Positions 36,898-45,546 of a stretch of DNA of 64,000 nucleotides are shown here, piece by piece. Location of the stretch: contig CAVSCD010000004.1 of NCBI GenBank assembly GCA_963726335.1, forward strand, positions 310,001 to 374,000, written 5' to 3'. The notes beneath the pieces were generated by a model. It ran no database searches. It saw only the letters and a program-made list of their open reading frames with translations, and was not told where the DNA came from. The position numbers were made by a program, and so were the translations under genes. Within the stretch, counting starts at the first letter, position 1. Every line of letters starts with the position of its first letter. This DNA is from CAVSCD01 sp963726335. Lineage in GTDB: Bacteria; Acidobacteriota; Aminicenantia; Aminicenantales; UBA8522.

Positions 36898-36923
36898 CCT
36901 GAATACTTCACGAATCGAGGCGG

Positions 36924-37015
36924 CCCCCAGATGCGAGGCCCGAGGGGTGAAGCTTGTACTCTTTGGTACAGCGAACTCCGAGAACGAAGCCGATGGGGCC
37001 GAATCGGCTCGCCCG
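36924..37015 (+). other. Structured intergenic segment, possible 3' UTR RNA
   Basis: Between glyS and the terminator there are consecutive small hairpins. Possible CCCC/GGGG arms lie at 36924-36928 and 36943-36946. GTAC-TCTTTG-GTAC spans 36956-36969. AGCCGAT-GGGGCCGA-ATCGGCT spans 36988-37009. No open frame of family-like character is seen. I recognise no known RNA class. Confidence 0.35.
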
Positions 37016-37021
37016 AAAGGT

Positions 37022-37068
37022 AAAAAGCGCCGCCTAAAGAGAGATGGAAAAAAGACGAGGCGCTTTTT
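37022..37068. terminator. Bidirectional rho-independent terminator
   Basis: AAAAAGCGCC (37022-37031) is inverted as GGCGCTTTTT (37059-37068) with a 27-nt loop. The T-run on each strand serves both glyS (plus) and the convergent PilZ gene (minus). Confidence 0.7.
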
Positions 37069-37082
37069 ATGAATAGGTCAGG

Positions 37083-37529
37083 CTAGATCTCGAACTCGTC
37101 TTTGTTCGAACCGGAGTTGCTGTCGGCGCCGCCTTCGTTGGCCTTGTCGGCGTACTTCTGCTCGAGGGCCATGATCTTGACCATATTCTGGGGGAGATTT
37201 TCCTCTTTCTTGTCGCCGTAGGGGTGGAACTTGACACCGATCTGGTAATTGTACGTCTTGGCCACGGCGGAGGCCGACCACATGACGATCCCTTTCATGG
37301 TGAAAGGGATCCGTTCCCCGGGGATCGAGATTTTGACGGACACCTCGGTCTCCGGCTTGAGGGGCTTCTGGGCGAGGAAGCGGATGCCGCCGCGGCTGAT
37401 ATCGAGCAGGGGGCAGAACTCCTCGATGAACCCCGGCTTGGGGAGGATCGTCTTGCGCTGATAATCGACCGTGGCCCCGGGTATCTTGAACCGGATGCAG
37501 GATCTTCGTTCGTAGCCGTTTTCGGACAT
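37083..37529 (-). CDS. PilZ domain c-di-GMP receptor
   Basis: A 148-residue single-domain protein. The c-di-GMP-binding arginines are in ERRSCIRFKIP (RxxxR) and the second motif is LLDISRGGIRFLA ([D/N]xSxxG), so ligand binding is expected. The beta-barrel continues through MKGIVMWSASAVAKTYNYQIGVKFHPY, and the C-terminal tail is acidic and serine-rich. The start is taken at 37529, where GGAGGG sits five bases upstream. The ATG at 37562 would lie at or before the predicted transcription start. A cognate cyclase candidate (REC-GGDEF) lies at 60789-61745. Confidence 0.88.
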   Translation of the reverse strand: MSENGYERRSCIRFKIPGATVDYQRKTILPKPGFIEEFCPLLDISRGGIRFLAQKPLKPETEVSVKISIPGERIPFTMKGIVMWSASAVAKTYNYQIGVKFHPYGDKKEENLPQNMVKIMALEQKYADKANEGGADSNSGSNKDEFEI

Positions 37530-37566
37530 ATCTTCCCTCCCCGGAAATATCGTGTCCGGCATTGTT

Positions 37567-37594
37567 TATATACCACCTCCGGATCGAAAGTCAA
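37567..37594 (-). promoter_or_regulatory. Promoter of the PilZ gene
   Basis: On the minus strand TTGACT (37594-37589), a 16-nt spacer and TATATA (37572-37567). Initiation is expected near 37560, giving a leader of about 30 nt to the ATG at 37529. Confidence 0.55.
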
Positions 37595-37730
37595 AGCATT
37601 TCAGCACGGATATTGAGTCGCGGCAGACCGTCAACGTCTCCGAGTCGCGGGGAGGAAGCGGAAGCATCTCCGTTTATGTGGCCAGAACATTGGGTATTGG
37701 AGGCCTGTCGCGGCGAGGTCCGACCTCTTT

Positions 37731-37823
37731 CGCAGACGCTTACCGAATCCGAGCCCTCCCTTGATTCCCAAGGGAGGAAGGAGGGATTAATGTTAAGAAT
37801 AAGAGTCTGCAAAAGCGTCTGCG
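37731..37823 (+). repeat. Diverged single copy of the structured repeat from 10.3 kb
   Basis: Part of the 455-bp gap between PilZ and the BNR gene. The outer arms CGCAGACGCT (37731-37740) and AGCGTCTGCG (37814-37823) enclose the inner hairpin CCTCCCTT-GATTCCC-AAGGGAGG (37755-37777). Relative to the 10.3-kb copy, paired positions change together (A-T to G-C in the outer stem, C-G to T-A in the inner stem). I see nothing else with coding character in the gap. Confidence 0.75.
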
Positions 37824-37903
37824 GAGTCCGTCCTCGCGCTGGCGGATAAGATCCGAGGTGTCGCCATCACAGAAACAGAGACGCCATCGGAGAAGCCGGG
37901 CGT

Positions 37904-37932
37904 TTGACATCGCGGCGGCCTTTTCTTAAAAT
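37904..37932 (+). promoter_or_regulatory. Strong sigma70-type promoter for the BNR-repeat gene
   Basis: A consensus TTGACA (37904-37909), a 17-nt spacer and TAAAAT (37927-37932). A GTG at 37941 would be leaderless; the ATG at 38019 with AAGGAG has a leader of about 80 nt. Confidence 0.65.
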
Positions 37933-38018
37933 CGGCCCCCGTGATCAACGTTACCGGATCAGCCCGCGTATCAACCGCAGGACAAATGAGCCTCGGGCCG
38001 GGGCCCAGAAGGAGCACC

Positions 38019-40436
38019 ATGCGATACAGTCGACCCCGATTCCCGGCTTTCGTGGTCCGCCTGACGGCGGCCTTTTTTGCCGCTTCGCTGGTCATTTTCG
38101 GCGCGTCTCAGAAGGGGGCCAGGCCGGCGCGCGTCCAGTCCACCGACCCCGGGCTGCGTCTTGGCGGATACTCCGCCCACCTGGAAATGGAAAAGACCTC
38201 GCCTTTCAACACCCTCAAGTGGAGCCACATCGGGCCGGTCAACGTGAGCGGCCGGTGCACCGATATCGCCGTCGTTCAGCCCAAGGGGGACAGCTATACG
38301 ATCTATGTGGCCACGGCCTCCGGGGGAGTCTGGAAGACGGTCAATGAGGGGACGACCTGGGAGCCCGTTTTTGAACGGGCGGCATCGACCTCGATCGGCG
38401 ACATCGCCCTCGCGCCCTCGAACCCGGACGTCATCTGGGTGGGCACGGGGGAGGCCAATATCTTCAGGAGCTCTCAGGCCGGGGTCGGGGTTTTCAAGTC
38501 GACGGATGCCGGCCGGACCTGGCGGCACATGGGCCTCGCGGAGACCTACACCGTTGCCCGGATCATCGTCCATCCCCTGAACCCGGACATCGTCTATGTC
38601 GCCGCGGGAGGCCACGAATGGACGGCGAATCCCGAGCGCGGCGTCTACAAATCGTCCGACGGCGGGTTGACCTGGGAGAGAGTCTTGTCCATCGGCCCTG
38701 AAACGGGCGCCTCGGACCTGGTCATGGACCCCGCTTCACCGGACACGCTGTATGCGGCCACCTGGCAGAGGACCCGGCTCAAGTGGAACGACCCGCGGAA
38801 TTTCCCGGGTTATACGGGAACCGGCATCCAGAAGACAACGGACGGAGGCCGGACTTGGAAGCCGGTCGTCAGCGGGTTGCCCGAGCCGCGATTCCGGGGC
38901 CGCATCGGTGTCGATGTCTGCCGGTCAAAGCCCGAAGTCCTTTACGCGCTCGTGGACAATTACGAGCCGGCGGCCGAGTCCGGTTCTCAAGACGGCTCCG
39001 ACGACGCCTACGGACGTCCCTCGGGCGGCCGGATCAAGGGCGCCACGCTTTTTCGGTCCGACGACCGGGGCGAGAGCTGGAAGCTGGCCAGCCCGACAAC
39101 CCCCGAAACGACCCGGCTCATGGAGCGCCATTCCGGAACCTACGGCTGGGTCTTCGGCCAGGTCCGCGTCGACCCCAACGACGCGGATACGGTGTTTATT
39201 CTGGGCGTTCCCTTGAGCGTGTCCCGGGATGGAGGCCGGACGTTCCAGTCCTGGCGGCGGGAGATGCATGTCGACCACCACGGGCTGTGGATCGACCCGG
39301 ACAATTCGAACTACATCGTCGACGCCAACGACGGCGGCGTCGTCATCAGCTATGACGGGGGAAAGACGTGGCGGGGGTTCACGGATAACCTGCCGGTCTG
39401 TCAGCTGTTCAATATCGCCCACGATATGGCGACGCCTTTTCGCGTCTACGGTTCGATGCAGGACCACGGCAGCTACCGGAGCGAAGTCCGTCAGAGGAGG
39501 GACCCGACGACAGGCCGGCTGGCCGACGGCTTCGAAGCCGGCGCCTTCGAGTGGGCTCCCGGCGGAGAAGGCAGCAGCCACGCCGTTGATCCGGTCGATC
39601 CCGATATCGTCTATTCGGCGGGGTTCTACGGCAGCATCCAGCGAACGGACCTGCGGCTGCCGCGGCGCGAGGCGACCAAACGCCTGGCCCCCCGGGCGTA
39701 CCCGGACGAGCCGGCGCTCCGCGGCCAATGGATCGCGCCGTTCATCATCTCGCCGTCAGCCAACGAAATACTCTACCTCGGACTGCAGTACGTTTTCCGG
39801 TCCGTGAACAGGGGAGACACCTGGGAGAGGATCAGCCCCGACCTGACCGATGACCTGCCGGCGGAAAAGGGCGATATTCCCTACCACACGATCTCCGCCC
39901 TGGCGGAATCGCCGCTCCACGCCGGGCTCATCTACGCCGGGACGGACGACGGCCAGGTCCATGTCACCAGGGACGGCGGGAGGGCGTGGACGAAGATCAT
40001 GACGGGCCTGCCTTATCAAAAGTGGGTTTCCAGGATCGTGGCTTCCGCCTTTGACATGGGGACCGTCTATATGGCGCAGAACGGCAAGCGGGACGACGAT
40101 TTCACGCCGTATGTCTGGAAATCGACCGACTTCGGTAAGACCTGGACGAGCATCGCGGCCAATATCCCCTTCGGCCCGGTCAACGTCATCCGGGAAGACC
40201 CGGGGGACAAGAACACGCTCTTCGCGGGCACCGACGGCGGCGTCTACGCGACCCGGGACGGCGGCCAGACCTGGAACGTCGTCGGCGGCAACCTGCCGAT
40301 GGTCTATGTCCACGACCTGATCGTCCACCCGAGGGACAACGTCCTGGTCATCGCCACCCACGGCCGGGGGATGTGGGCGATCGACGCCGACCCCATCAAC
40401 GCCAAGTCCAAGCGCCCGGGCGCCGGCTATTTTTGA
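38019..40436 (+). CDS. Exported BNR/Asp-box beta-propeller protein (sortilin/VPS10-like glycosyl hydrolase-like)
   Basis: An 805-residue secreted protein. After MRYSRPRFPAFVVRLTAAFFAASLV (signal peptide) come ten Asp-box motifs of the type S-x-D-x-G-x-T-W: KSTDAGRTW, KSSDGGLTW, KTTDGGRTW, RSDDRGESW, SRDGGRTF, SYDGGKTW, NRGDTW, TRDGGRAW, KSTDFGKTW and TRDGGQTW. These predict one or two seven- to ten-bladed propellers, as in VPS10/sortilin and xyloglucanase-type proteins. Substrate and catalytic residues cannot be assigned. The start is the ATG at 38019 with AAGGAG four bases upstream; an in-frame GTG at 37941 is possible. The last ten bases overlap the convergent VWFA gene. Confidence 0.85.
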   Translation: MRYSRPRFPAFVVRLTAAFFAASLVIFGASQKGARPARVQSTDPGLRLGGYSAHLEMEKTSPFNTLKWSHIGPVNVSGRCTDIAVVQPKGDSYTIYVATASGGVWKTVNEGTTWEPVFERAASTSIGDIALAPSNPDVIWVGTGEANIFRSSQAGVGVFKSTDAGRTWRHMGLAETYTVARIIVHPLNPDIVYVAAGGHEWTANPERGVYKSSDGGLTWERVLSIGPETGASDLVMDPASPDTLYAATWQRTRLKWNDPRNFPGYTGTGIQKTTDGGRTWKPVVSGLPEPRFRGRIGVDVCRSKPEVLYALVDNYEPAAESGSQDGSDDAYGRPSGGRIKGATLFRSDDRGESWKLASPTTPETTRLMERHSGTYGWVFGQVRVDPNDADTVFILGVPLSVSRDGGRTFQSWRREMHVDHHGLWIDPDNSNYIVDANDGGVVISYDGGKTWRGFTDNLPVCQLFNIAHDMATPFRVYGSMQDHGSYRSEVRQRRDPTTGRLADGFEAGAFEWAPGGEGSSHAVDPVDPDIVYSAGFYGSIQRTDLRLPRREATKRLAPRAYPDEPALRGQWIAPFIISPSANEILYLGLQYVFRSVNRGDTWERISPDLTDDLPAEKGDIPYHTISALAESPLHAGLIYAGTDDGQVHVTRDGGRAWTKIMTGLPYQKWVSRIVASAFDMGTVYMAQNGKRDDDFTPYVWKSTDFGKTWTSIAANIPFGPVNVIREDPGDKNTLFAGTDGGVYATRDGGQTWNVVGGNLPMVYVHDLIVHPRDNVLVIATHGRGMWAIDADPINAKSKRPGAGYF

Positions 40437-41974
40437 AAAACGAGGGTCGTCCCCGTCCGGCTGTTGATCAGGACGAGATCATGCCGGAAGCCTTTCCTCC
40501 GCTTCATGTCGACCGTGAGCTCGGCGGATTCGGACACCAAGCGGTCCTCCTCCATCATGACCTTCCCGGCATCCGTCTTCCTCCAGACCTTGAAGATATC
40601 CCATTCGCTCTTGACAAGCTCCCGCGGCAGCCGGATTGAAAAAGAGAAGAGCTCTCCTTCTGAGCTCACCCGCTGCGACTCAGAGTCGACGACTCTCAAA
40701 TGAGCTTGCGCATACGGCCCCCGATCAAGGAGGTTGAGAACCAGGACTTGCCTCTCCCGCCGGGTCATCTGTCCGTACTCCTTGCCGCGCGAAACTCTCT
40801 TGACGGTATAGATGTCAAGTCCGGAGTCCCTCGGACGGATCTCCAAATCCATCTCCGAACCCTGGATGTCAACGGTATCAGGGAAAGAAATCTCATAGTA
40901 GGCGCTTTCCATCCCGGCGATCTCTTTGGCGATCTCTTCTTCCGGGCCGTCATAATAGCGGCCGCCGCTCTCACCGGCCAGCATCCGGAGCGACTGCTCG
41001 CCGGAGTCTTGATCGTGGCTGTCGAGCCGCGTTCCGGCGGGGTTGATCAGGAAGAGCAGAGAGCCGTTCCGATTGTAATACCTGGCGACGTCCTCCAGCG
41101 CCTCCAGGTTGAACCGGTCAGGCATGATATTGAGGTGAGTATTCACTCCGGGTTCAGCCGGCCGGGAGGGGTCAATGGCCGTCTCCCGCTTCCAATCCAT
41201 GGCGCTCGTCGGAATTCCGCAAGAGAACAGGTAAATGACCTTGCTGTTGTCCCTGAAATAGCCGAGGATCAGGTTGAGAGTCATCAAGGATTGCGTAAAG
41301 ACGGCCGCTATTCTTTTCTTTTCCGCGGTATCCTGCCTCTCGACAACGCTCATCCATCTTCCCGGGGCGTAGAGTTCATCCGGGTTCCTTCCGGAGCCGC
41401 TGGGGTAAACATTCCTGATGGATGTGGAATCCAAGGCGTTGCTCCGCAGGTAGTCGGCCTTTTTACCGGAAACGAATTCATCGATATTGCGGGCCAGGAG
41501 GTCCCTGTCGCGCGTCGGGCCGAGGATCGTCCTGAGTCCGCTGTAGGGCTCGATGGTCAAGGCGATAAACTGCGCCGCCTGCCCTTCCCGAGCGATCATC
41601 GTCTCCGCGACCCTTTTGGCCCTTTCCAGGTGAGCGTATCCGGAAAAGGCGCTGTCGAAGACAAGAAAAACCATCTTTTTTTCGAAGGAAGGGGTGATTC
41701 CCGCGGCGGGCGGGTCCTTGGGCCCAGCGGCCAGCTGAAATTCTTTTTTGTGCAGGTCGAAAAAAGGAATTTTCGTCGCGTTGAGATAGACCTCGAAATC
41801 TTCCGGCTTCAGGTCCAGCGCTGGGGAGCCGTCCTTTTTCATGGCGTAAACAGGCACCAGCCACCAGCGGACGACGACTTCCTCCTGGATCTTCGGCTGT
41901 TCCTGGGCGGACAGGAACCCGCCGGTCAGGCTGAGAAACACGGCCGCGAAAATCAGCCGCCTAATGCTGTTCAT
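40427..41974 (-). CDS. VWFA-related (Acidobacteria-type) exported protein
   Basis: A 515-residue exported protein with signal peptide MNSIRRLIFAAVFLSLTGGFLSAQ. The layout is that of the VWFA-related family: a VVVRWWLVPVYAMKKDGSPALDLKPEDFEVY opening, KKMVFLVFDSAFSGYAHLERAKR (a degenerate MIDAS-like strand), VIYLFSCGIP and MLAGESGGRYYDG. A C-terminal beta domain ends TLVFQK. The MIDAS motif is not a clean DxSxS, so metal binding is doubtful. The function is unknown; the family is abundant in Acidobacteriota and relatives. Confidence 0.75.
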   Translation of the reverse strand: MNSIRRLIFAAVFLSLTGGFLSAQEQPKIQEEVVVRWWLVPVYAMKKDGSPALDLKPEDFEVYLNATKIPFFDLHKKEFQLAAGPKDPPAAGITPSFEKKMVFLVFDSAFSGYAHLERAKRVAETMIAREGQAAQFIALTIEPYSGLRTILGPTRDRDLLARNIDEFVSGKKADYLRSNALDSTSIRNVYPSGSGRNPDELYAPGRWMSVVERQDTAEKKRIAAVFTQSLMTLNLILGYFRDNSKVIYLFSCGIPTSAMDWKRETAIDPSRPAEPGVNTHLNIMPDRFNLEALEDVARYYNRNGSLLFLINPAGTRLDSHDQDSGEQSLRMLAGESGGRYYDGPEEEIAKEIAGMESAYYEISFPDTVDIQGSEMDLEIRPRDSGLDIYTVKRVSRGKEYGQMTRRERQVLVLNLLDRGPYAQAHLRVVDSESQRVSSEGELFSFSIRLPRELVKSEWDIFKVWRKTDAGKVMMEEDRLVSESAELTVDMKRRKGFRHDLVLINSRTGTTLVFQK

Positions 41975-42077
41975 GTCCGAATGCTCTTTAACTATCTTAC
42001 ATCATATTTCGTGCCGGAGGGCGAGCCGCATGCCTAACACCCGGCGCTTGGAGCCGTTAACCGGAGAATGCCGGGTT

Positions 42078-42284
42078 ATGAAACCCCGGCCGGCCTTTAT
42101 CGTGAATTCGGACGATACTTGCGGTATCGGCTGCGCGGACGGGGGGACAGGGAATGTTTTTTGGACTTGCCGGGCTTGCACCGGCCCTCAGGGGACCTAT
42201 TACGGCCCGGGCGCGTTCGCCGTCCAGGGGAACCGGGCCGTCGTCGGCACCGTCGACGGATAGGTCATCGCCCTGGAGCGTTAG
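42078..42284 (+). pseudogene. Remnant of a PQQ-like beta-propeller protein
   Basis: In the 316-bp gap between the VWFA gene and the flavoprotein, one frame reads GCADGGTGNVFW...GAFAVQGNRAVVGTVDG, then a TAG, then VIALER and a second TAG. GTGNVFW and VVGTVDG-x-VIALE look like blades of PQQ-type propellers. The fragment is about 69 codons with an internal stop and no ribosome site, so it is probably a decayed piece. The rest of the gap shows nothing else. Confidence 0.35.
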
Positions 42285-42290
42285 TCCCGT

Positions 42291-43958
42291 TTACCGCAGC
42301 GTGCCCTCGTAGTGGGCCGTGAGTTGGCGCTTGCGGACGTCCGCCGACGTGTAGGAGGGAAGCAGCACGGGCGCCATCCGGTCCGTCTTGATCCGGGCCT
42401 TCTTGAGCTCGCTTTCATAGGCGGTGATGTGCTCGAGGCTCAGCTTGCCCAGGACCGCGCGCTTGACGGACTCGGCGGCGAACTTGCCGGCCCGGCGGCC
42501 GAAGACATTGTAGTCCAGAACGGAGTTTCCCATCAGGCGGTTCCGGCCGTGGACGCCTCCCGAGGCCTCGCCCGCGACGAACAACCCGGGGACATTGGTC
42601 TCGCACTTGTCGTTGATCTCGACGCCGCCATTCTGGTAGTGCAAGGACGGATAAACCAGCATGGGCTCCTTGGCGATGTCGATCTCGTACCGTATGAACT
42701 GCCGCACCATGGCCGGGAAGTTCTTGTCGAGGTAACCCGTCCCCTGGATGAGCTCGATGAGGGGCGAATCGAGCCAGACGCCCCAGCGGCCGCTGGGCGT
42801 CTGAACTCCGTTGTGCCGCTCCACGCACTCGCGGATAAAGGCGGCGCTCTCCACGTCGCGCGGCTCGCGCGGGAAAACGAACAGCTCGCCGTGCTTGTTG
42901 AGCGGCTGGCCGCCGGCGCCGCGGATCTTCTCCGTGATCAGGAAGCCGGCGATCTGCTCCGGGAAGGCGGCTCCCGTCGGATGGTACTGAACGGAATCCA
43001 TGTAGAGGAGCTTGGCCCCGGCGCGGTAGGCTATGACCAGCCCGTCGCCCGTGGCGCCGTAGTGGTTGGTCGTGTCGAACCCGCGGATGTGGAGCCGGCC
43101 GTAGCCGCCGGTGGCGATGATCGTCGCCTTGGCTTTGACCGTGAAATATTCCTCCGTTTCCATATTGTAGAGCACGCCGCCCGCGCAGCGTCCTTTGGCG
43201 TCCAGGATGAGCTCGACCGTGGGCATGAATTCCAGAACGGTGATCTTATCGGGATGGTTCCGGACCTCGTCCATGAGCGTCCGCATGATCACGGCCCCGG
43301 TGTAGTCCCGGCAGGAGTGCATGCGCTTCCGGGAAGTGCCGCCTCCATGGAGAACGTACATGGAGCCGTCGGCGTTCTTGTCCCAGACGACCCCCAGCTC
43401 TTCGAGCCATTTGACGACCTCGGGACCGTCCTCGGTCATGGCGCGGACGAGGTCCGGCTTGTTGTCGAAGTGCCCGCCGCCCATGGCGTCGAGGTAATGC
43501 CGGGTGGGGGAGTCCTGGGGCGTCACCGCCGCCTGCATCCCGCCCTGGGACATCATCGAGTTGGCGTCGCCGATCCGGAGCTTGGTCGAGATGATGCTCG
43601 ACGCGCCCTTCTGCATGGCGATGATGGCGGCCGCGCAACCCGCGCCGCCGCCGCCGACGATCAGGATGTCGGTCTCGTAGTCGGGCTTGGCCAGGTCGAA
43701 GAGCTCGGGCCGGATCCGGCTGTGGGATTCGAGGATGTCGACGACCTCCGTCGTCAGCTCCTCGCCCGTGTTCGGGCCGACGCGGACGACGCGCCGGGAT
43801 TCCTTCTTGTAGTCGGGATGAAAGCGGTCAAGCACATCCTGCCGCTCGTCGGCCGTCATCGGCGTGAAGACCGGCTTGCCCGACCGCTCGAGCTCAAGCC
43901 TTCTGGGCCGGGTCTCCTCGACGAGCTTGAGGGAATCTCGCATGTATTCTGGATACAT
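42291..43958 (-). CDS. Fumarate reductase/succinate dehydrogenase-type flavoprotein (TfrA-like)
   Basis: A 555-residue FAD-dependent oxidoreductase. After an unusual N-terminal segment of about 90 residues comes the dinucleotide fold DILIVGGGGAGCAAAIIAMQKG. Then DANSMMSQGGMQAAV, ATIIATGGYGRL, HYGATGDGLVIAYRAGAKLLYMDSVQYHPTG and GEASGGVHGRNRLMGNSVLDYNVFGRRAG follow, all features of the SdhA/FrdA/TfrA family. No membrane anchor gene is present, so a soluble enzyme like methanogen thiol:fumarate reductase is a better model than membrane SDH. The ATG at 43958 is preceded by AAGGAG. It is the last gene of the Hdr-Kor cluster, following its iron-sulfur partner by 11 bases. Confidence 0.85.
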   Translation of the reverse strand: MYPEYMRDSLKLVEETRPRRLELERSGKPVFTPMTADERQDVLDRFHPDYKKESRRVVRVGPNTGEELTTEVVDILESHSRIRPELFDLAKPDYETDILIVGGGGAGCAAAIIAMQKGASSIISTKLRIGDANSMMSQGGMQAAVTPQDSPTRHYLDAMGGGHFDNKPDLVRAMTEDGPEVVKWLEELGVVWDKNADGSMYVLHGGGTSRKRMHSCRDYTGAVIMRTLMDEVRNHPDKITVLEFMPTVELILDAKGRCAGGVLYNMETEEYFTVKAKATIIATGGYGRLHIRGFDTTNHYGATGDGLVIAYRAGAKLLYMDSVQYHPTGAAFPEQIAGFLITEKIRGAGGQPLNKHGELFVFPREPRDVESAAFIRECVERHNGVQTPSGRWGVWLDSPLIELIQGTGYLDKNFPAMVRQFIRYEIDIAKEPMLVYPSLHYQNGGVEINDKCETNVPGLFVAGEASGGVHGRNRLMGNSVLDYNVFGRRAGKFAAESVKRAVLGKLSLEHITAYESELKKARIKTDRMAPVLLPSYTSADVRKRQLTAHYEGTLR

Positions 43959-43969
43959 CGGGGTCTCCT

Positions 43970-44695
43970 TTATTCCGAATCCCGGGCGTAGTATTTCTTC
44001 TTCAGCTCGTCCCGGCCCATCTTCATCATCTCCCTGTATTCCTTGTCGTAGGTCCCGGACTTGACCTCTTTCAGCCGCTTTTCGAGCTCCGGGCTCTTTT
44101 TCGACAGATATCGTCCGTACAGGCGCCTGGCCAGGACCCCGACATTGTAGTGGACGATCTCGGCCGGGCAGCGGATAGCGCACAGGCCGCAGCTCAGGCA
44201 GTCAAACGACAGGTCCATGACCTTCTCGACGTCGCCCCGGATGGCGGCCTGGATGTAGTCCATGACCTCGAGGCTCTGCGGGCAGGCCTTGGTGCAGGTG
44301 TTGCAGGCCACGCAGCGGAAGATCTCGGGATAGAGCTTCTGGAATGAGGTCACGTCAGGCTCGAGCTTCTCGATATCGTAAACCGGCTTGTGGGCGGGGA
44401 TCACCGGCAGCTGGGACAGCCACATGCCTTCCTGGACGAGGGTCGTGCAGGCCAGGCCGGTGTAGATCTTGTAGTCGCCCGGCAGGCGATAGACGGTCGC
44501 GCAGGCGCCGCAGAAACCCTCCCGGCAACCCGCCCCCCTCTTAATCTGGTAGCCCGCATACTCGATCGCGCCCATGATGGTCGCGTCGGCGGGGACGGAG
44601 TGGGACTTGCCCATGATGAACACCGTCACCATGGCCTTGGGCGTCTCGGTCTTCGCCGGGGCCGCCCTCTTTTTGGAAATCTTTTTTGTCGCCAT
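43970..44695 (-). CDS. Iron-sulfur subunit with 2Fe-2S and two 4Fe-4S motifs (TfrB/FrdB-like, lacking CCG domain)
   Basis: A 241-residue electron-transfer protein. A lysine-rich leader (MATKKISKKRAAPAK) precedes a plant-type ferredoxin domain with CREGFCGACATVYRLPG and a downstream Cys (residues about 58-83). An alpha-helical ferredoxin domain follows, with CVACNTCTKACPQ and CLSCGLCAIRCPA. This resembles the N-terminal part of thiol:fumarate reductase TfrB, but the C-terminal cysteine-rich CCG domain is missing; an HdrB with that domain is encoded 8 kb upstream in the same cluster. GAAGGAG lies eight bases before the ATG. It probably passes electrons to the adjacent flavoprotein. Confidence 0.82.
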   Translation of the reverse strand: MATKKISKKRAAPAKTETPKAMVTVFIMGKSHSVPADATIMGAIEYAGYQIKRGAGCREGFCGACATVYRLPGDYKIYTGLACTTLVQEGMWLSQLPVIPAHKPVYDIEKLEPDVTSFQKLYPEIFRCVACNTCTKACPQSLEVMDYIQAAIRGDVEKVMDLSFDCLSCGLCAIRCPAEIVHYNVGVLARRLYGRYLSKKSPELEKRLKEVKSGTYDKEYREMMKMGRDELKKKYYARDSE

Positions 44696-44721
44696 TGTCG
44701 CAACTCCTTCCGTCGCTCCGG

Positions 44722-45546
44722 TCAGTACTCCTGGGGCAGCTTCTTGAGCTCGGCCCAGGAGTAGACCGGTCCGTCCTTGCAGACATAATGAAAGCCGATG
44801 TTGCACCGGCCGCACTTGCCGATGCCGCACTTCATCTTGTTCTCGACCGTCGTGTAGATCTGATCGTCGGCGAACCCGATATCCTTGAGGTTCTTGATCA
44901 CGAACTTGATCATGATCGGCGGCCCGCAGGTGACGGCGACCGCGTTCGCCGCCGAGGGCTTTTTTTCCAGCACATTCGTGGGCACGAAACCGACGAACTC
45001 CGTCCACTCGGGCTCGGCGACGTCGATCGAAAGGAACACCGGCATCTGCGTTTTGAGCTGGTCGAGCTCGCCCTTGAAGACCAGGTCCTTCGAGGTCCGG
45101 GCGCCATAGATCAGGCTCAGCTCGCCGAACTCCCCCTTCCGGAGGAGGGCCGTCTGGAGCACCGACCAGATGGGCGCCAGGCCGATGCCGCCGCCGATGA
45201 AAACGATATTCCGGCCTTTCCAGTCGTCGACCGGGAAGCCGTTGCCGTAGGGTCCGCGCACCCCGATCAGGTCGCCCACCTCCATCTCGTGAAGGGCGGT
45301 CGTGACGCGCCCGGTCTTGAGCACGCTGAACTGGAGATAGTCGCGGACGAGGGGCGAGGACGAGATCGAGATCATCGACTCGCCCCGGCCGAACACCGAG
45401 AGCATGGCGCACTGGCCGCACCGGTGCGTGAACCCGGCGCCGTTGACAAAGGCGGTCCGGAAGGTCTTGATGGCCCGGGCGCCGCCCACCTCTTCCTTGA
45501 TCTCGGTGATCTTGGCTAATTGTGGGATGTAGGCGTTATGATCCAT
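44722..45546 (-). CDS. FAD/NAD(P)-binding oxidoreductase subunit (HydG/FlxA-type)
   Basis: A 274-residue ferredoxin-reductase-like subunit. The FAD motif is HRCGQCAMLSVFGRGESMISISSSP (residues 41-65). The NAD(P) loop is NIVFIGGGIGLAPIWSVLQ near 113, and a C-terminal 2Fe-2S cluster motif is KCGIGKCGRCNIG...YVC. This is the architecture of sulfhydrogenase gamma and Flx/Hdr-associated NADH dehydrogenase subunits. It would be the NAD(P)H entry or exit point of the complex. The start overlaps the end of the upstream 4Fe-4S gene by 11 bases. Confidence 0.85.
   Translation of the reverse strand: MDHNAYIPQLAKITEIKEEVGGARAIKTFRTAFVNGAGFTHRCGQCAMLSVFGRGESMISISSSPLVRDYLQFSVLKTGRVTTALHEMEVGDLIGVRGPYGNGFPVDDWKGRNIVFIGGGIGLAPIWSVLQTALLRKGEFGELSLIYGARTSKDLVFKGELDQLKTQMPVFLSIDVAEPEWTEFVGFVPTNVLEKKPSAANAVAVTCGPPIMIKFVIKNLKDIGFADDQIYTTVENKMKCGIGKCGRCNIGFHYVCKDGPVYSWAELKKLPQEY

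Noticed and set aside
37941..38018. Leaderless GTG start of the BNR protein
   Set aside because: It would bury the signal peptide behind 26 residues; the ATG at 38019 with AAGGAG gives a normal export signal. The GTG is kept as an alternative only.
43958..44183. N-terminal extension of the flavoprotein to 630 residues
   Set aside because: The extra frame overlaps the upstream iron-sulfur gene; the ATG at 43958 has AAGGAG at good spacing.
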